Shown here one piece after another: positions 1-6,794 of a stretch of 64,000 nt of DNA. The DNA lies in assembly GCA_040901795.1 (NCBI GenBank), contig JBBDYH010000127.1, forward strand, positions 1 to 64,000, given 5' to 3'. Below the pieces are notes generated by a model, which had not been told where the DNA came from, searched no databases, and was given only the letters and a program-made list of their open reading frames with translations. The stretch's first letter is position 1, and each line of letters opens with the position of its first letter. The DNA is from JBBDYH01 sp040901795. Its GTDB lineage: Bacteria > Planctomycetota > Planctomycetia > Pirellulales > JALHPA01. The translations under genes and the position numbers were made by a program.

Positions 1-11
1 TTCCGGCCGCG

Positions 12-1487
12 ATGCTGCTGTTTTTTCTCATTCCTTGGTTTTGGGTGGGCTATACGCTGATGGTGCTCGCTTTTGTCGGTCCTCTCACCGCATACATTGT
101 GCACCGCAACAGCAGGCTCGAGTACCACCAAAAAGTGATGACGGCGCCTCACCTGCGCCATATGGTGTCCGACCTGTTCGGTAAGGTGGGCGTCAAGGTC
201 GCGGCCGAAAAGCAGTCGGCGGCCGACAAAGGCCCGCCCATCAACCTCACTCCCCTGGGCGGGGCGAGCGACCAGGTGAATCAGGCGAACCTGATTGTGG
301 CGCGCCAGTCTCCGGGGTTTGTGACGACCAAGGAAGTGATCGCCGATGTGATCAACCGCCGCGGCGACGCGGTGATGCTTGAATACAGTGCCGCGGGCGC
401 AGGGGTCAAGTATCAGATCGACGGCGTATGGCACGACATGCCACCGCGCGACCGCCTGCAAGCGGACCCGCTATTGGCGGTGCTGAAGAAGCTGGCGGGG
501 CGCAACGAGGCGGAGCGCCGCGCCAAGCAGGAGGGGAGATTTGGGGCGGAATTCAAGGGGATCAAGTACGACGTCCGCATCGTGAGCCAAGGAGTCGAGA
601 GCGGCGAGCGGGCGCTGGTGTCGCTGGACGACAAGAAATTCGCCTTTAAATCGTTCGCCGAACTCGGTATGCGCGACAAGCTGGTTGAACAGGTCAAAGA
701 GTTGATCGGACGGCCGCAAGGCTTTGTCCTGTTCTCGGCTTTGCCCGGCAACGGACTTTCCACGCTGTTCAACGTGGCCTTGCGCGAAAGCGACCGCTAT
801 ATGCGCGACTACGCCGAGATCCAGGATGCGCAAAAGTCCGAGCGCGAAGTGGAGAACGTCCACGTTCACAAATACGACAGCGCCAAGGGCGAAACGCCCA
901 TGAAGCTGCTGCCGGAAATCATTCGCACCTATCCCAACGCCTATGCGCTGCGGGACTTGGTCGACGCGGAAACTGTCAAGACGCTGATCGGGCAGGTGCC
1001 CGAAGAGCGGCTCGTGCTGGCGAGCGTCAAAGCCAAGGAAGCGGTTGAAGCCCTGCTGCGAGTCCTGGTGCTCAAGGTCTCCGCCAAGGAGTTTGCACCC
1101 GTTATCAGCGGCGTCGTGAACATGCGGCTGGTGCGCAAACTGTGCGATGAGTGCAAGCAGGCTTACGCTCCGCCGGCCGAGATCGTTAAACAGCTCGGCG
1201 CAAAGATCGAGGCATTGTATCGGCCGCCGCAACCCATCCCCGGCGAGAAGCCCAAACCGCCGTGCGAGAAGTGCGCGGGGATTGGCTACTATGGTCGTAC
1301 GGGGATTTTCGAAGTGCTGCTCGTCAACGATGCCGTCCGTCAGACATTGATTACGAACCCCAAGCTGGACGCGTTGCGCCTGGCCGCGCGAAAAGCCGGT
1401 ATGCGCACACTTCAGGAAGAAGGCATTCTTCTGGCGGCCAAAGGCGTTACTTCGCTGCCGGAACTGATGCGCGTGTTGAAACAATGA
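12..1487 (+). CDS. GspE/PilB-like protein with degenerate ATPase motifs (possibly 5'-truncated)
   Basis: 491 aa from the ATG at 12; the frame stays open to the window edge, so the true start may lie upstream. One hydrophobic helix (about residues 1-30) is followed by a cytoplasmic body laid out like a type II secretion/type IV pilus ATPase (GspE/PilB). The C-terminal zinc tetracysteine motif is intact: C378-x2-C381 and C418-x2-C421, followed by GYYGRTGIFEVL. The Walker A position reads ALPGNGLST (about 243-251) where the family has GPTGSGKST, so the lysine is a leucine. The Walker B region reads YALRDLVDAE instead of the usual VGEIRDxET. A fixed N-terminal membrane helix is also unusual for GspE. 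I infer a membrane-bound pseudo-ATPase or regulatory subunit rather than an active motor. The CvpA-like gene 147 bp downstream points the same way and may be co-transcribed. Confidence 0.8.
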   Translation: MLLFFLIPWFWVGYTLMVLAFVGPLTAYIVHRNSRLEYHQKVMTAPHLRHMVSDLFGKVGVKVAAEKQSAADKGPPINLTPLGGASDQVNQANLIVARQSPGFVTTKEVIADVINRRGDAVMLEYSAAGAGVKYQIDGVWHDMPPRDRLQADPLLAVLKKLAGRNEAERRAKQEGRFGAEFKGIKYDVRIVSQGVESGERALVSLDDKKFAFKSFAELGMRDKLVEQVKELIGRPQGFVLFSALPGNGLSTLFNVALRESDRYMRDYAEIQDAQKSEREVENVHVHKYDSAKGETPMKLLPEIIRTYPNAYALRDLVDAETVKTLIGQVPEERLVLASVKAKEAVEALLRVLVLKVSAKEFAPVISGVVNMRLVRKLCDECKQAYAPPAEIVKQLGAKIEALYRPPQPIPGEKPKPPCEKCAGIGYYGRTGIFEVLLVNDAVRQTLITNPKLDALRLAARKAGMRTLQEEGILLAAKGVTSLPELMRVLKQ

Positions 1488-1497
1488 AGCAAACGAA

Positions 1498-1606
1498 TGG
1501 GGAATGTGTGAATGGGGAATGGGGAAGAGAACGATACGAACGACAAAAGGGGCTCGTCATCCGCTTGCGCATTCCCCATTCCCCATTCCGGCCATTCCCC
1601 ATTCCG
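1498..1606. repeat. ATTCCCC-type intergenic inverted repeat
   Basis: The left part holds copies of GGGGAATG and the right part holds ATTCCCCATTCCCCATTCC, so the two can pair into a long hairpin. The same repeat type recurs at 44452-44627. It starts about 10 bp after a stop codon and ends just before the CvpA-like gene. A CCTGAACCCCGAACCC tract follows at about 1612-1630 and recurs near 37792-37813. Confidence 0.75.
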
Positions 1607-1633
1607 ACTGAACCCTGAACCCCGAACCCTGCC

Positions 1634-2233
1634 ATGGCCTGGATCCTCAACCTCTGCCTGGTCATCGTGTTCCTGGTCTGCGTGCTGATGTCGCTGGCCA
1701 GCGGATTGTGGGGCAACCTGATCATGATCTTTAACGTCATGCTGGCGGCTCTCATTGCCACCAACTACTTCGAGCCGCTCGCCGGCTGGCTGGACGGCCA
1801 GATGCCCAGCTACACGTTTTTCTGGGACTTCCTCGCCATGTGGGGAATCTTCGCACTCTCGGTCGTCGTGCTGCGCGCGATCACCGATACGCTGTCCCGG
1901 GTCAAGGTGCGGTTCAAGAAGCCGCTGGAGGTTGCCGGCGGGCTGGTGTGCGGTGCAGTTGTGGGCTGGTTAATGGTGTGCTTTACATTGTTTTCGCTGC
2001 ATACGGCGCCATTGGCCCATATCTTTTTGCGGGGTGGCTTCAGTCCAGGAACGAACATGTTTTTTGGTATGGCGCCCGACCGGATCTGGGGCCGCTTTGC
2101 CGCTGGCCAATCGGATTCGGAGGGTGGCGCCCTAACTGCGGGCGAGGAATTCTCGCTGTATAGCTATATGGAGCGCTACGCGACGCGCCGTGCGGCATTT
2201 GAGATGGAGCCCGAAATGCGAACCAAGAAGTGA
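1634..2233 (+). CDS. CvpA family membrane protein
   Basis: 199 aa with about four hydrophobic helices: two at the N-terminus, one near residues 60-85 and one near 100-125. This layout is typical of CvpA (colicin V production) family inner-membrane proteins. The basic loop SRVKVRFKKPLE between helices 3 and 4 and the polar C-terminal tail fit that family. The molecular role of CvpA is poorly understood; it is linked to envelope homeostasis. The next gene starts 9 bp downstream, so the two are probably one transcript. The ATG at 1634 sits right after a repeat tract, and no strong ribosome-binding site is visible. Confidence 0.65.
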   Translation: MAWILNLCLVIVFLVCVLMSLASGLWGNLIMIFNVMLAALIATNYFEPLAGWLDGQMPSYTFFWDFLAMWGIFALSVVVLRAITDTLSRVKVRFKKPLEVAGGLVCGAVVGWLMVCFTLFSLHTAPLAHIFLRGGFSPGTNMFFGMAPDRIWGRFAAGQSDSEGGALTAGEEFSLYSYMERYATRRAAFEMEPEMRTKK

Positions 2234-2242
2234 TCCGTCGCT

Positions 2243-2959
2243 ATGGACCTCGACGCGCCCGCCGAATATCAGGATCTCGAAACCGCCGACGCCGCGTACC
2301 ATTCGATCAGCGCACTGGCGGTTGTCGCGCTGGTGCTTGGCTTGCTTTCGCCATTGGCGTTCGTGCATCCACTGTTGTGGGCGCTGCCCATCACCGGTAT
2401 TGCTCTGGCCTGGGCGGCGATCGCGCGGATCGATCGCTCCGAAGGCGCCCTGATCGGCCGCAAGGCCGCGATCCTCGGACTGGCGGTTGCGCTGCTGTGC
2501 GGCCTGGGAGCGGTGACGAAGGCGACCACGCGTCCCCTCTGGCTCGCCTATCGAGCCGAGCGCGTGGCCGAACGCTTCCTGGAGCTGTTGCGCCAGGGAA
2601 AGACCTACGAGGCGCATCAATTGTGGACGCGTCCCCAGTTTCGCCTACTGCCGGGCAGCGATTATCAGGCACTTTATGCCGAGAACCCGGCGGCGGCCAA
2701 GGACTACGAGGAATTCCTTAAGCGCGAGGTGACCAGCGATCTCGTGGCGCTCGGCGAACAAGCGGAAGTCGTGCACCAGCGGACGGCGTTGACGGCTAGC
2801 GACTCGGACCGCGATTACTTGATGGTCTATTACCGCATGAGCGGGCCAACGAAGGCAGGCCCGATTGACAAGGAGATCAGATTCACCATCGAGCGCTTGG
2901 AGGACGAGCAGAGCGGTGAACACTGGCGCGTCCTCGCCGACGATTTGGTCGTCGAGTAG
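2243..2959 (+). CDS. Two-helix membrane protein (DUF4190-like N-terminus) with exported C-terminal domain
   Basis: 238 aa. Residues about 24-95 form two long hydrophobic segments with a short polar turn (AAIARIDRSEGALIGRKAA). This is the pattern of DUF4190-like membrane anchors, which usually carry I-x-R-S-x-G-x-x-x-G-R between helices. The remaining ~135 residues are soluble and mixed alpha/beta, with aromatic positions such as LMVYYRMSG and EHWRVLADDL that resemble DUF4878/NTF2-like extracytoplasmic domains; that comparison is inference. It starts 9 bp after the CvpA-like gene and so is likely co-transcribed. No enzymatic motif is visible. Confidence 0.6.
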   Translation: MDLDAPAEYQDLETADAAYHSISALAVVALVLGLLSPLAFVHPLLWALPITGIALAWAAIARIDRSEGALIGRKAAILGLAVALLCGLGAVTKATTRPLWLAYRAERVAERFLELLRQGKTYEAHQLWTRPQFRLLPGSDYQALYAENPAAAKDYEEFLKREVTSDLVALGEQAEVVHQRTALTASDSDRDYLMVYYRMSGPTKAGPIDKEIRFTIERLEDEQSGEHWRVLADDLVVE

Positions 2960-2964
2960 GGCTG

Positions 2965-3047
2965 CGTTGGAGTTCAGCCTTCAGGCTGCCAGCCGTTGGA
3001 GTTCAGCCTTCAGGCTGCCAGGACAAGCTAAAGCTTGAACTCCAACG
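2965..3047. repeat. Composite intergenic repeat (GTTGGAGTTCA family)
   Basis: Two direct 28-nt copies (2965-2992 and 2994-3021), each with an internal AGCCTNNAGGCT palindrome, are followed by an inverted arm at 3022-3046. That 25-nt arm is the exact reverse complement of 37734-37758, almost 35 kb away. The first copy begins 5 bp after a stop codon. Confidence 0.85.
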
Positions 3048-3061
3048 CTTGAACTTCAACT

Positions 3062-3607
3062 CTACGGCGTCTCAAAGAGCGATTGGCTCTTCACAATCGC
3101 GTAGTCGTCGGGGAAAGTATGGAACGCGCGGATCAACAGACTGCGGTTGCGGGCCTCGACGTTGATGTAGCTCAATGCGCCCAGCGCCATGCGGCCGCTG
3201 GAGTCGAAGCGATGCAAGAGACCGTGTTGGATGCCCTCCAGAGACAGCTCTTGCTGATAGGTCCAAAACACTTCGGGCGCGACCGGCTCCAGGCCGAACT
3301 GCATCTGGTAGCGGCAGCCGCCCCGGCAATCGACGCGGTCGTTGCGCTCGCCTTTGAGCAGGTAGGACATCAACCGCCGTTTCTGTGGCAGCGGGTGCTG
3401 CGCGCTGGCGGCGACTTCAGTCAGCACCAGGCCCTTGTATTGCCAGGTGACGATATGGCCGGCGCTGGTGATGCTGACTCGGGCCTGGTAGTCGCCGCGC
3501 TCGATGGTCTGCGTGGCAAAGACCTCGAACAGCTCCGGATGCAGAGTTCGTCCATACAACTGGAAGACTAGCTCGGCGACTTTGGGTCGGACGGACAACA
3601 CGGACAT
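3062..3607 (-). CDS. DUF2617 family protein
   Basis: 181 aa when read from the ATG at 3607, chosen over the TTG at 3619 because an AAGGAA ribosome-binding site lies just upstream of it. The sequence (MSVLSVRPKVAELVFQLYGR at the start, then a beta-rich middle with SAGHIVTWQYKG, then basic ERNDRVDCRGGCRYQMQF and FWTYQQELSLEGIQ) matches my memory of DUF2617, a family seen in planctomycetes, cyanobacteria and actinobacteria with no known function. No signal peptide or membrane helix, so probably cytoplasmic. It stands alone, convergent with the preceding operon. Confidence 0.6.
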   Translation of the reverse strand: MSVLSVRPKVAELVFQLYGRTLHPELFEVFATQTIERGDYQARVSITSAGHIVTWQYKGLVLTEVAASAQHPLPQKRRLMSYLLKGERNDRVDCRGGCRYQMQFGLEPVAPEVFWTYQQELSLEGIQHGLLHRFDSSGRMALGALSYINVEARNRSLLIRAFHTFPDDYAIVKSQSLFETP

Positions 3608-3643
3608 GGTTCCTTGCAACCTGCATCAAGTTGTTTAGGTGAA

Positions 3644-3703
3644 TCAGGCGTGCAACCATCGCACGCCTGACTTGCCTATTATAAGCTCGCGCGCAGGGGT
3701 CAA
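3644..3703 (-). promoter_or_regulatory. Putative promoter with 5' hairpin for the DUF2617 gene
   Basis: On the minus strand a perfect TATAAT (plus-strand 3678-3683) follows TTGACC (plus-strand 3698-3703), but with only a 14-nt spacer, shorter than the usual 17. Just downstream lies a perfect 10-bp stem with a 7-nt loop (TCAGGCGTGC / GCACGCCTGA, 3644-3670), which would sit at the very 5' end of the mRNA. Confidence 0.4.
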
Positions 3704-4070
3704 CCAAGGGCGGTTGAAATTGAGAAAAGAAGTCCGTGGTCGTGGGTACGGGTTTCGGACTTGACAAGCCGGTGACGGGAAGCTCGCGCCGCGGCGAGTG
3801 CATGCTAGCAGCGACGGGTGAGGTGTGAGCGGCGACGATTCTGCACGAAAATCCTTTGGTGGGATGCCGAAGGACGTAAGTACGAAAAAGAAGTGGCTGT
3901 CGGCATTCTCTCCGGGTACCAGTTCGTACGGCAAGTCGCCGGTCGCCGCAAAGGTGGATCTCCCATGCCGTCGAGCTGAGTGCGGTGGCATCCTGAGTTC
4001 CTGCGGTATTCCGCCATTTTCCAAAAAAAAATAAACCTTGCCGTGTCGCCTACATAGTTGCTAGAGTCGA
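3704..4070. other. Gene-poor stretch
   Basis: No convincing gene on either strand. It holds an A-rich tract (nine A, about 4023-4031) and only short unsupported reading frames. Confidence 0.5.
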
Positions 4071-4580
4071 ATGACCGGGACAGAGAATCTTGCCGCCCTT
4101 CAGGGGCACACGTTCGGTGCATGGCTTAGAGCCTCGCACCGGAGACGGATCCCAGTCTAATCGCACTCCATCCAGTGGCGCAGTTCGCGAGCGAGCTCAG
4201 GGCGCAGTCGTGCGCGCGTCTGCCGGCAACGTTGCGGGTGTTCCACAGCTCGGCGCCCCCTACGTGAAATGGCTGGAAGTAGGCATACGGCGGCATTGCC
4301 AAGGGGCGCTGCGCCGCATGCGTACTATCGGTCGCCGCGCACGGAGTATGCCCGCTGCAGAAGCCGCAGTTGCTCCGCCGATCGATATCGACGCGCTCAT
4401 TGATCTGAATATTCGCATTGATTGCTTGCAGAACCTGAGCGAACGATCCTGGCATTACAGGCCCAGGGCTGCGGTCTAACGCAAATCGCCCGCGATTTGA
4501 ATATGCAGTACTGGAAAGCTTGGCGCCATGCGCGCAAGGGGATTGCGGAATTGCGGGCACGACTTCGGCGGTCCGCTTAG
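4071..4580 (+). pseudogene. Frameshifted sigma-like helix-turn-helix gene
   Basis: A continuous protein can be followed only by changing frame. From the ATG at 4071: MTGTENLAALQGHTFGAW; from about 4130: DPSLIALHPVAQFASELRAQ; from about 4257: YVKWLEVGIRRHCQGALRRM; from about 4437 to the stop at 4578-4580: ERTILALQAQGCGLTQIARD then LNMQYWKAWRHARKGIAEL. The last three blocks align in order with the intact 196-aa protein at 12184-12774 (for example LTQIARDLNMQYWKAWRHARKG against LAEIAESLGISYWQAYRALHRG, with WLEVGIRRHCQGALR against WLAAIIKHDCAQALR). The C-terminal block looks like a sigma region 4 HTH. The first block is the least certain. Either the gene is decayed or the assembly has indels here. 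Confidence 0.6.
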
Positions 4581-4693
4581 TCCGTAATGGCACGATTCTT
4601 CTGAGCGACACGTGCATCGACATCAGTCCTCGTTGTGTACGCTCGACGCGAGCGCTTCTCTTTGCAAGCCTTGCCGCCTTTTGTCACCGCTGT

Positions 4694-4708
4694 TGTCGAA
4701 TCGCGACA
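4694..4708. promoter_or_regulatory. TGTCG-N5-CGACA inverted repeat upstream of the protease locus
   Basis: A 5-bp inverted repeat with a 5-nt centre lies in the 251-bp leader between the broken HTH gene and the helical-protein gene. The leader is AT-richer than its surroundings (AATTTTCAAAAACG, GCATAGATACTAATAG). This may be the promoter/operator region of the locus; it is suggestive only. Confidence 0.25.
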
Positions 4709-4831
4709 CGAAGAATTTTCAAAAACGCGCGCAAAAAACACGCTGCTGAATGCATAGATACTAATAGAGGGGCACACCGGACACGCGACACGGTGCTCCA
4801 GCTCACGAGGCAACACACGGGAGAGATTCCG

Positions 4832-5242
4832 ATGACCGAGCCACTTGGCCTGCCTGGCCTTAAGCTTCAGCAACTGGGAGTTTTGCGCGATGTGGTCGAG
4901 CTCATTGGCCGCATTCGCCAAATTCAGCAACCGATTACGTCAGCCGACGGTTTACGGCAGACCCTCGAATTGATTCTGCACTTCGCAGAACTATTGGGCG
5001 TCAGCGGCGAGTTGACCGACCGCTTGCGCCAAATTCTTGCCGATGAGAATGTCTTTCAGATCGTGCTCGGCATCGTGCGATTTCTGCTCGGTGCAGCAGG
5101 CGCCGAGACGGAGACGGGACAGTTGCGTGCGATGTTTGCGGATGGCACAAGCGTCGTCGTCGAGCCGCAGGATTTCTTGAGCTGGCTGCCGATCGTGGTG
5201 CAGATCATCAACTTGATTCGCCTCATCCGCGGCGGCGCGTAA
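4832..5242 (+). CDS. Small helical protein of unknown function
   Basis: 136 aa from the ATG at 4832, which has a good GGGAGAG ribosome-binding site; longer in-frame extension upstream has no such support. The protein is leucine/isoleucine-rich and almost wholly helical (QQLGVLRDVVELIGRIRQIQ, LRQTLELILHFAELLGVSGE, FQIVLGIVRFLLGAAG, LPIVVQIINLIRLIRGG). Several helices are amphipathic and the last is strongly hydrophobic, so membrane or partner association is plausible. There is no signal peptide. I recognise no family. It lies directly upstream of the subtilisin-like protease and could be its adaptor, inhibitor or substrate; that is inference from position alone. Confidence 0.6.
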   Translation: MTEPLGLPGLKLQQLGVLRDVVELIGRIRQIQQPITSADGLRQTLELILHFAELLGVSGELTDRLRQILADENVFQIVLGIVRFLLGAAGAETETGQLRAMFADGTSVVVEPQDFLSWLPIVVQIINLIRLIRGGA

Positions 5243-5283
5243 GCCTTCGCCTGTTCCACAAAAGCCGCTGCGAAGGCGATTTT

Positions 5284-5363
5284 ACAGAAGCAAACCAAGG
5301 AAACGAAGAAAGAAAACGTGAAGCGGGTGCTTCAACTCCTTCGTTTCCTTCGCGTCCTTCTGT
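5284..5363. repeat. Imperfect 25-bp inverted repeat (ACAGAAG...AACGAAG arms)
   Basis: Arms 5284-5308 and 5339-5363 pair at 21 of 25 positions around a 30-nt loop. The element sits between the helical protein and the protease; any reading-frame start inside it is therefore suspect. Confidence 0.75.
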
Positions 5364-5389
5364 TCCAAGTCCGATTGGAGGAGGCCAAC

Positions 5390-6397
5390 GTGCAAGCCGC
5401 CGACCCGATCTATCGATTACCGCCGTTTACCGTCGAGGCGACGTACGTCGCCTTGGCCGAGACGGTCGATTGGGGTTTGTCACTTTTCAAAGTCCCGGAG
5501 CAGTGGAAGCGGACCAAGGGGGAAGGCGTCCGGCTGGCCGTGCTCGACACGGGCGTCGAACTGGACCACCCGGACTTGCGGGAGGCGATCGACAAAGCCA
5601 AGGACTTTACGCGCAGCCGGTTTGGCGTGGTGGATCGGCAAGGACACGGAACTCACGTAGCCGGCACGATTGGCGCCCGCAAGAACGAGCAAGGCGTGGT
5701 CGGCGTGGCGCCGGAGTGCCGACTACTGATCGGCAAAGTATTAGGGGATGACGGCAGCGGGACCGACGAATCGGTGGCTGAAGGCATCGCCTGGGCGGTG
5801 GACGAAGGTGCGCAGTTGATCTCGATGAGTCTCGGCTCTGCCTATCCCAGCCAGGCGATCTATCGGGCGATTCAGCGGGCGCTCGAGCAAAAGCGGTTTG
5901 TGATCTGCGCCGCAGGCAATGACGGGCGGCCGAATAGCGTGAACTACCCCGCCCGGTGGGAAGAGACCGTGGCCGTAGGCGCGGTGGACAAAGAGGGCAA
6001 GCTGGCGCGGTTCTCCAGTCAGGGCGAAGAGCTGGATATTTGCGCCCCGGGGGAGAATGTGCTCTCGACGTTCTTGAACGGCGGCTATGCCAAGCTCTCA
6101 GGCACCAGCATGGCGACGCCCTTTGTCAGCGGGGTGGTGACCTTGCTGATCGCCAAGCACCAGAAGGACGGCGGCCGTACGCCGGTAACTAACCAGCAGC
6201 AGTTGCTCGATCACTTACGCGCGACAGCCACTGATGCCGGCGCAACCGGCCGAGATCCGCAGTACGGCTACGGGTTGATCAACCCGGAGAAGCTGTTGGC
6301 GGAGGAGCCGGTAGAGCCGCCAATCGTTCCGACGTTGGAGATCGGGCCGCTAAAGGTGAATGGAATGGAGGGGACGTTTGTGTTTGTGCCGAACTAG
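5390..6397 (+). CDS. Intracellular-subtilisin-type serine protease (S8)
   Basis: 335 aa from the GTG at 5390, chosen for its TTGGAGGAGG ribosome-binding site; upstream in-frame codons lie in an inverted repeat. The catalytic residues are all present: D53 (AVLDTG), H86 (HGTHVAGT), oxyanion N177 (AAGND) and S240 (GTSMATP). There is no signal peptide. The short N-terminal RLPPFTV is placed like the inhibitory LIPY/F motif of Bacillus intracellular subtilisins, and blocks such as GVAPECRLLIGKVLGDDGSG and APGENVLSTF match that subfamily closely. So it is probably a cytoplasmic, self-inhibited protease activated by removal of its first ~15-20 residues. A short beta-rich tail (about 310-335) follows the catalytic domain. 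The neighbouring helical protein and tailspike-like protein are the obvious candidate partners. Confidence 0.9.
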   Translation: MQAADPIYRLPPFTVEATYVALAETVDWGLSLFKVPEQWKRTKGEGVRLAVLDTGVELDHPDLREAIDKAKDFTRSRFGVVDRQGHGTHVAGTIGARKNEQGVVGVAPECRLLIGKVLGDDGSGTDESVAEGIAWAVDEGAQLISMSLGSAYPSQAIYRAIQRALEQKRFVICAAGNDGRPNSVNYPARWEETVAVGAVDKEGKLARFSSQGEELDICAPGENVLSTFLNGGYAKLSGTSMATPFVSGVVTLLIAKHQKDGGRTPVTNQQQLLDHLRATATDAGATGRDPQYGYGLINPEKLLAEEPVEPPIVPTLEIGPLKVNGMEGTFVFVPN

Positions 6398-6428
6398 GGG
6401 CAGAGGACAGAGGGCAGAGGGCAGATTG

Positions 6429-6452
6429 TTTAGCGGCCGACGGAACGTCGGC
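6429..6452. repeat. GTTTAGC-hairpin element
   Basis: GTTTAGCG is followed by a perfect 7-bp stem with a 3-nt loop (GCCGACG-GAA-CGTCGGC, 6436-6452). It has the same architecture as the two copies at 55076-55133. An AGAGGGCAG purine tandem tract lies immediately before it. Confidence 0.6.
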
Positions 6453-6508
6453 GAGAAAAAACGTTTAAACGCCGATCTCGGCGCTCCGGGATCAGCGAAG
6501 GAGGCGAG

Positions 6509-6682
6509 ATGGAAACCAACAAGCAAAATCGGTTTATCGATGTCATGGAGTCGCCGTTCAACGCCGCGGGGGATGGCGAGACGGATGACGCGCCGGCGTT
6601 TCAGCGCGCCGTCGGTGCGTTGAAAGGAGTCGAGGGGAAAGTCGAGCAGCCGCCGAATCCGAAAGACGAACTGCGCAGTTGA
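6509..6682 (+). CDS. 57-aa micro-protein carrying a pectate-lyase-3/tailspike entry motif
   Basis: Starts at an ATG with a clear GAAGGAGG ribosome-binding site. Residues 17-36 read FNAAGDGETDDAPAFQRAVG, nearly superimposable on FGATGDGINDDGPAFRAAV (about residues 205-223) of the large beta-helix protein 112 bp downstream. In that family the GDGxTDD segment caps the start of the right-handed beta-helix. Here the protein ends soon afterwards with a polar PPNPKDELRS tail and no helix rungs. It may be a remnant of a duplicated beta-helix gene, or a small capping/competitor protein. The strong ribosome-binding site favours expression. Confidence 0.55.
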   Translation: METNKQNRFIDVMESPFNAAGDGETDDAPAFQRAVGALKGVEGKVEQPPNPKDELRS

Positions 6683-6794
6683 CCCAGATTAACATCTCGG
6701 CCGCTCGTCACGATGAGCGACGTGGATCGATGGCTTCTGCCCAAAAAGTTTGCAATCACTTCAGTCTCTCACTAACGTAAAAGAGGGTATCGAT

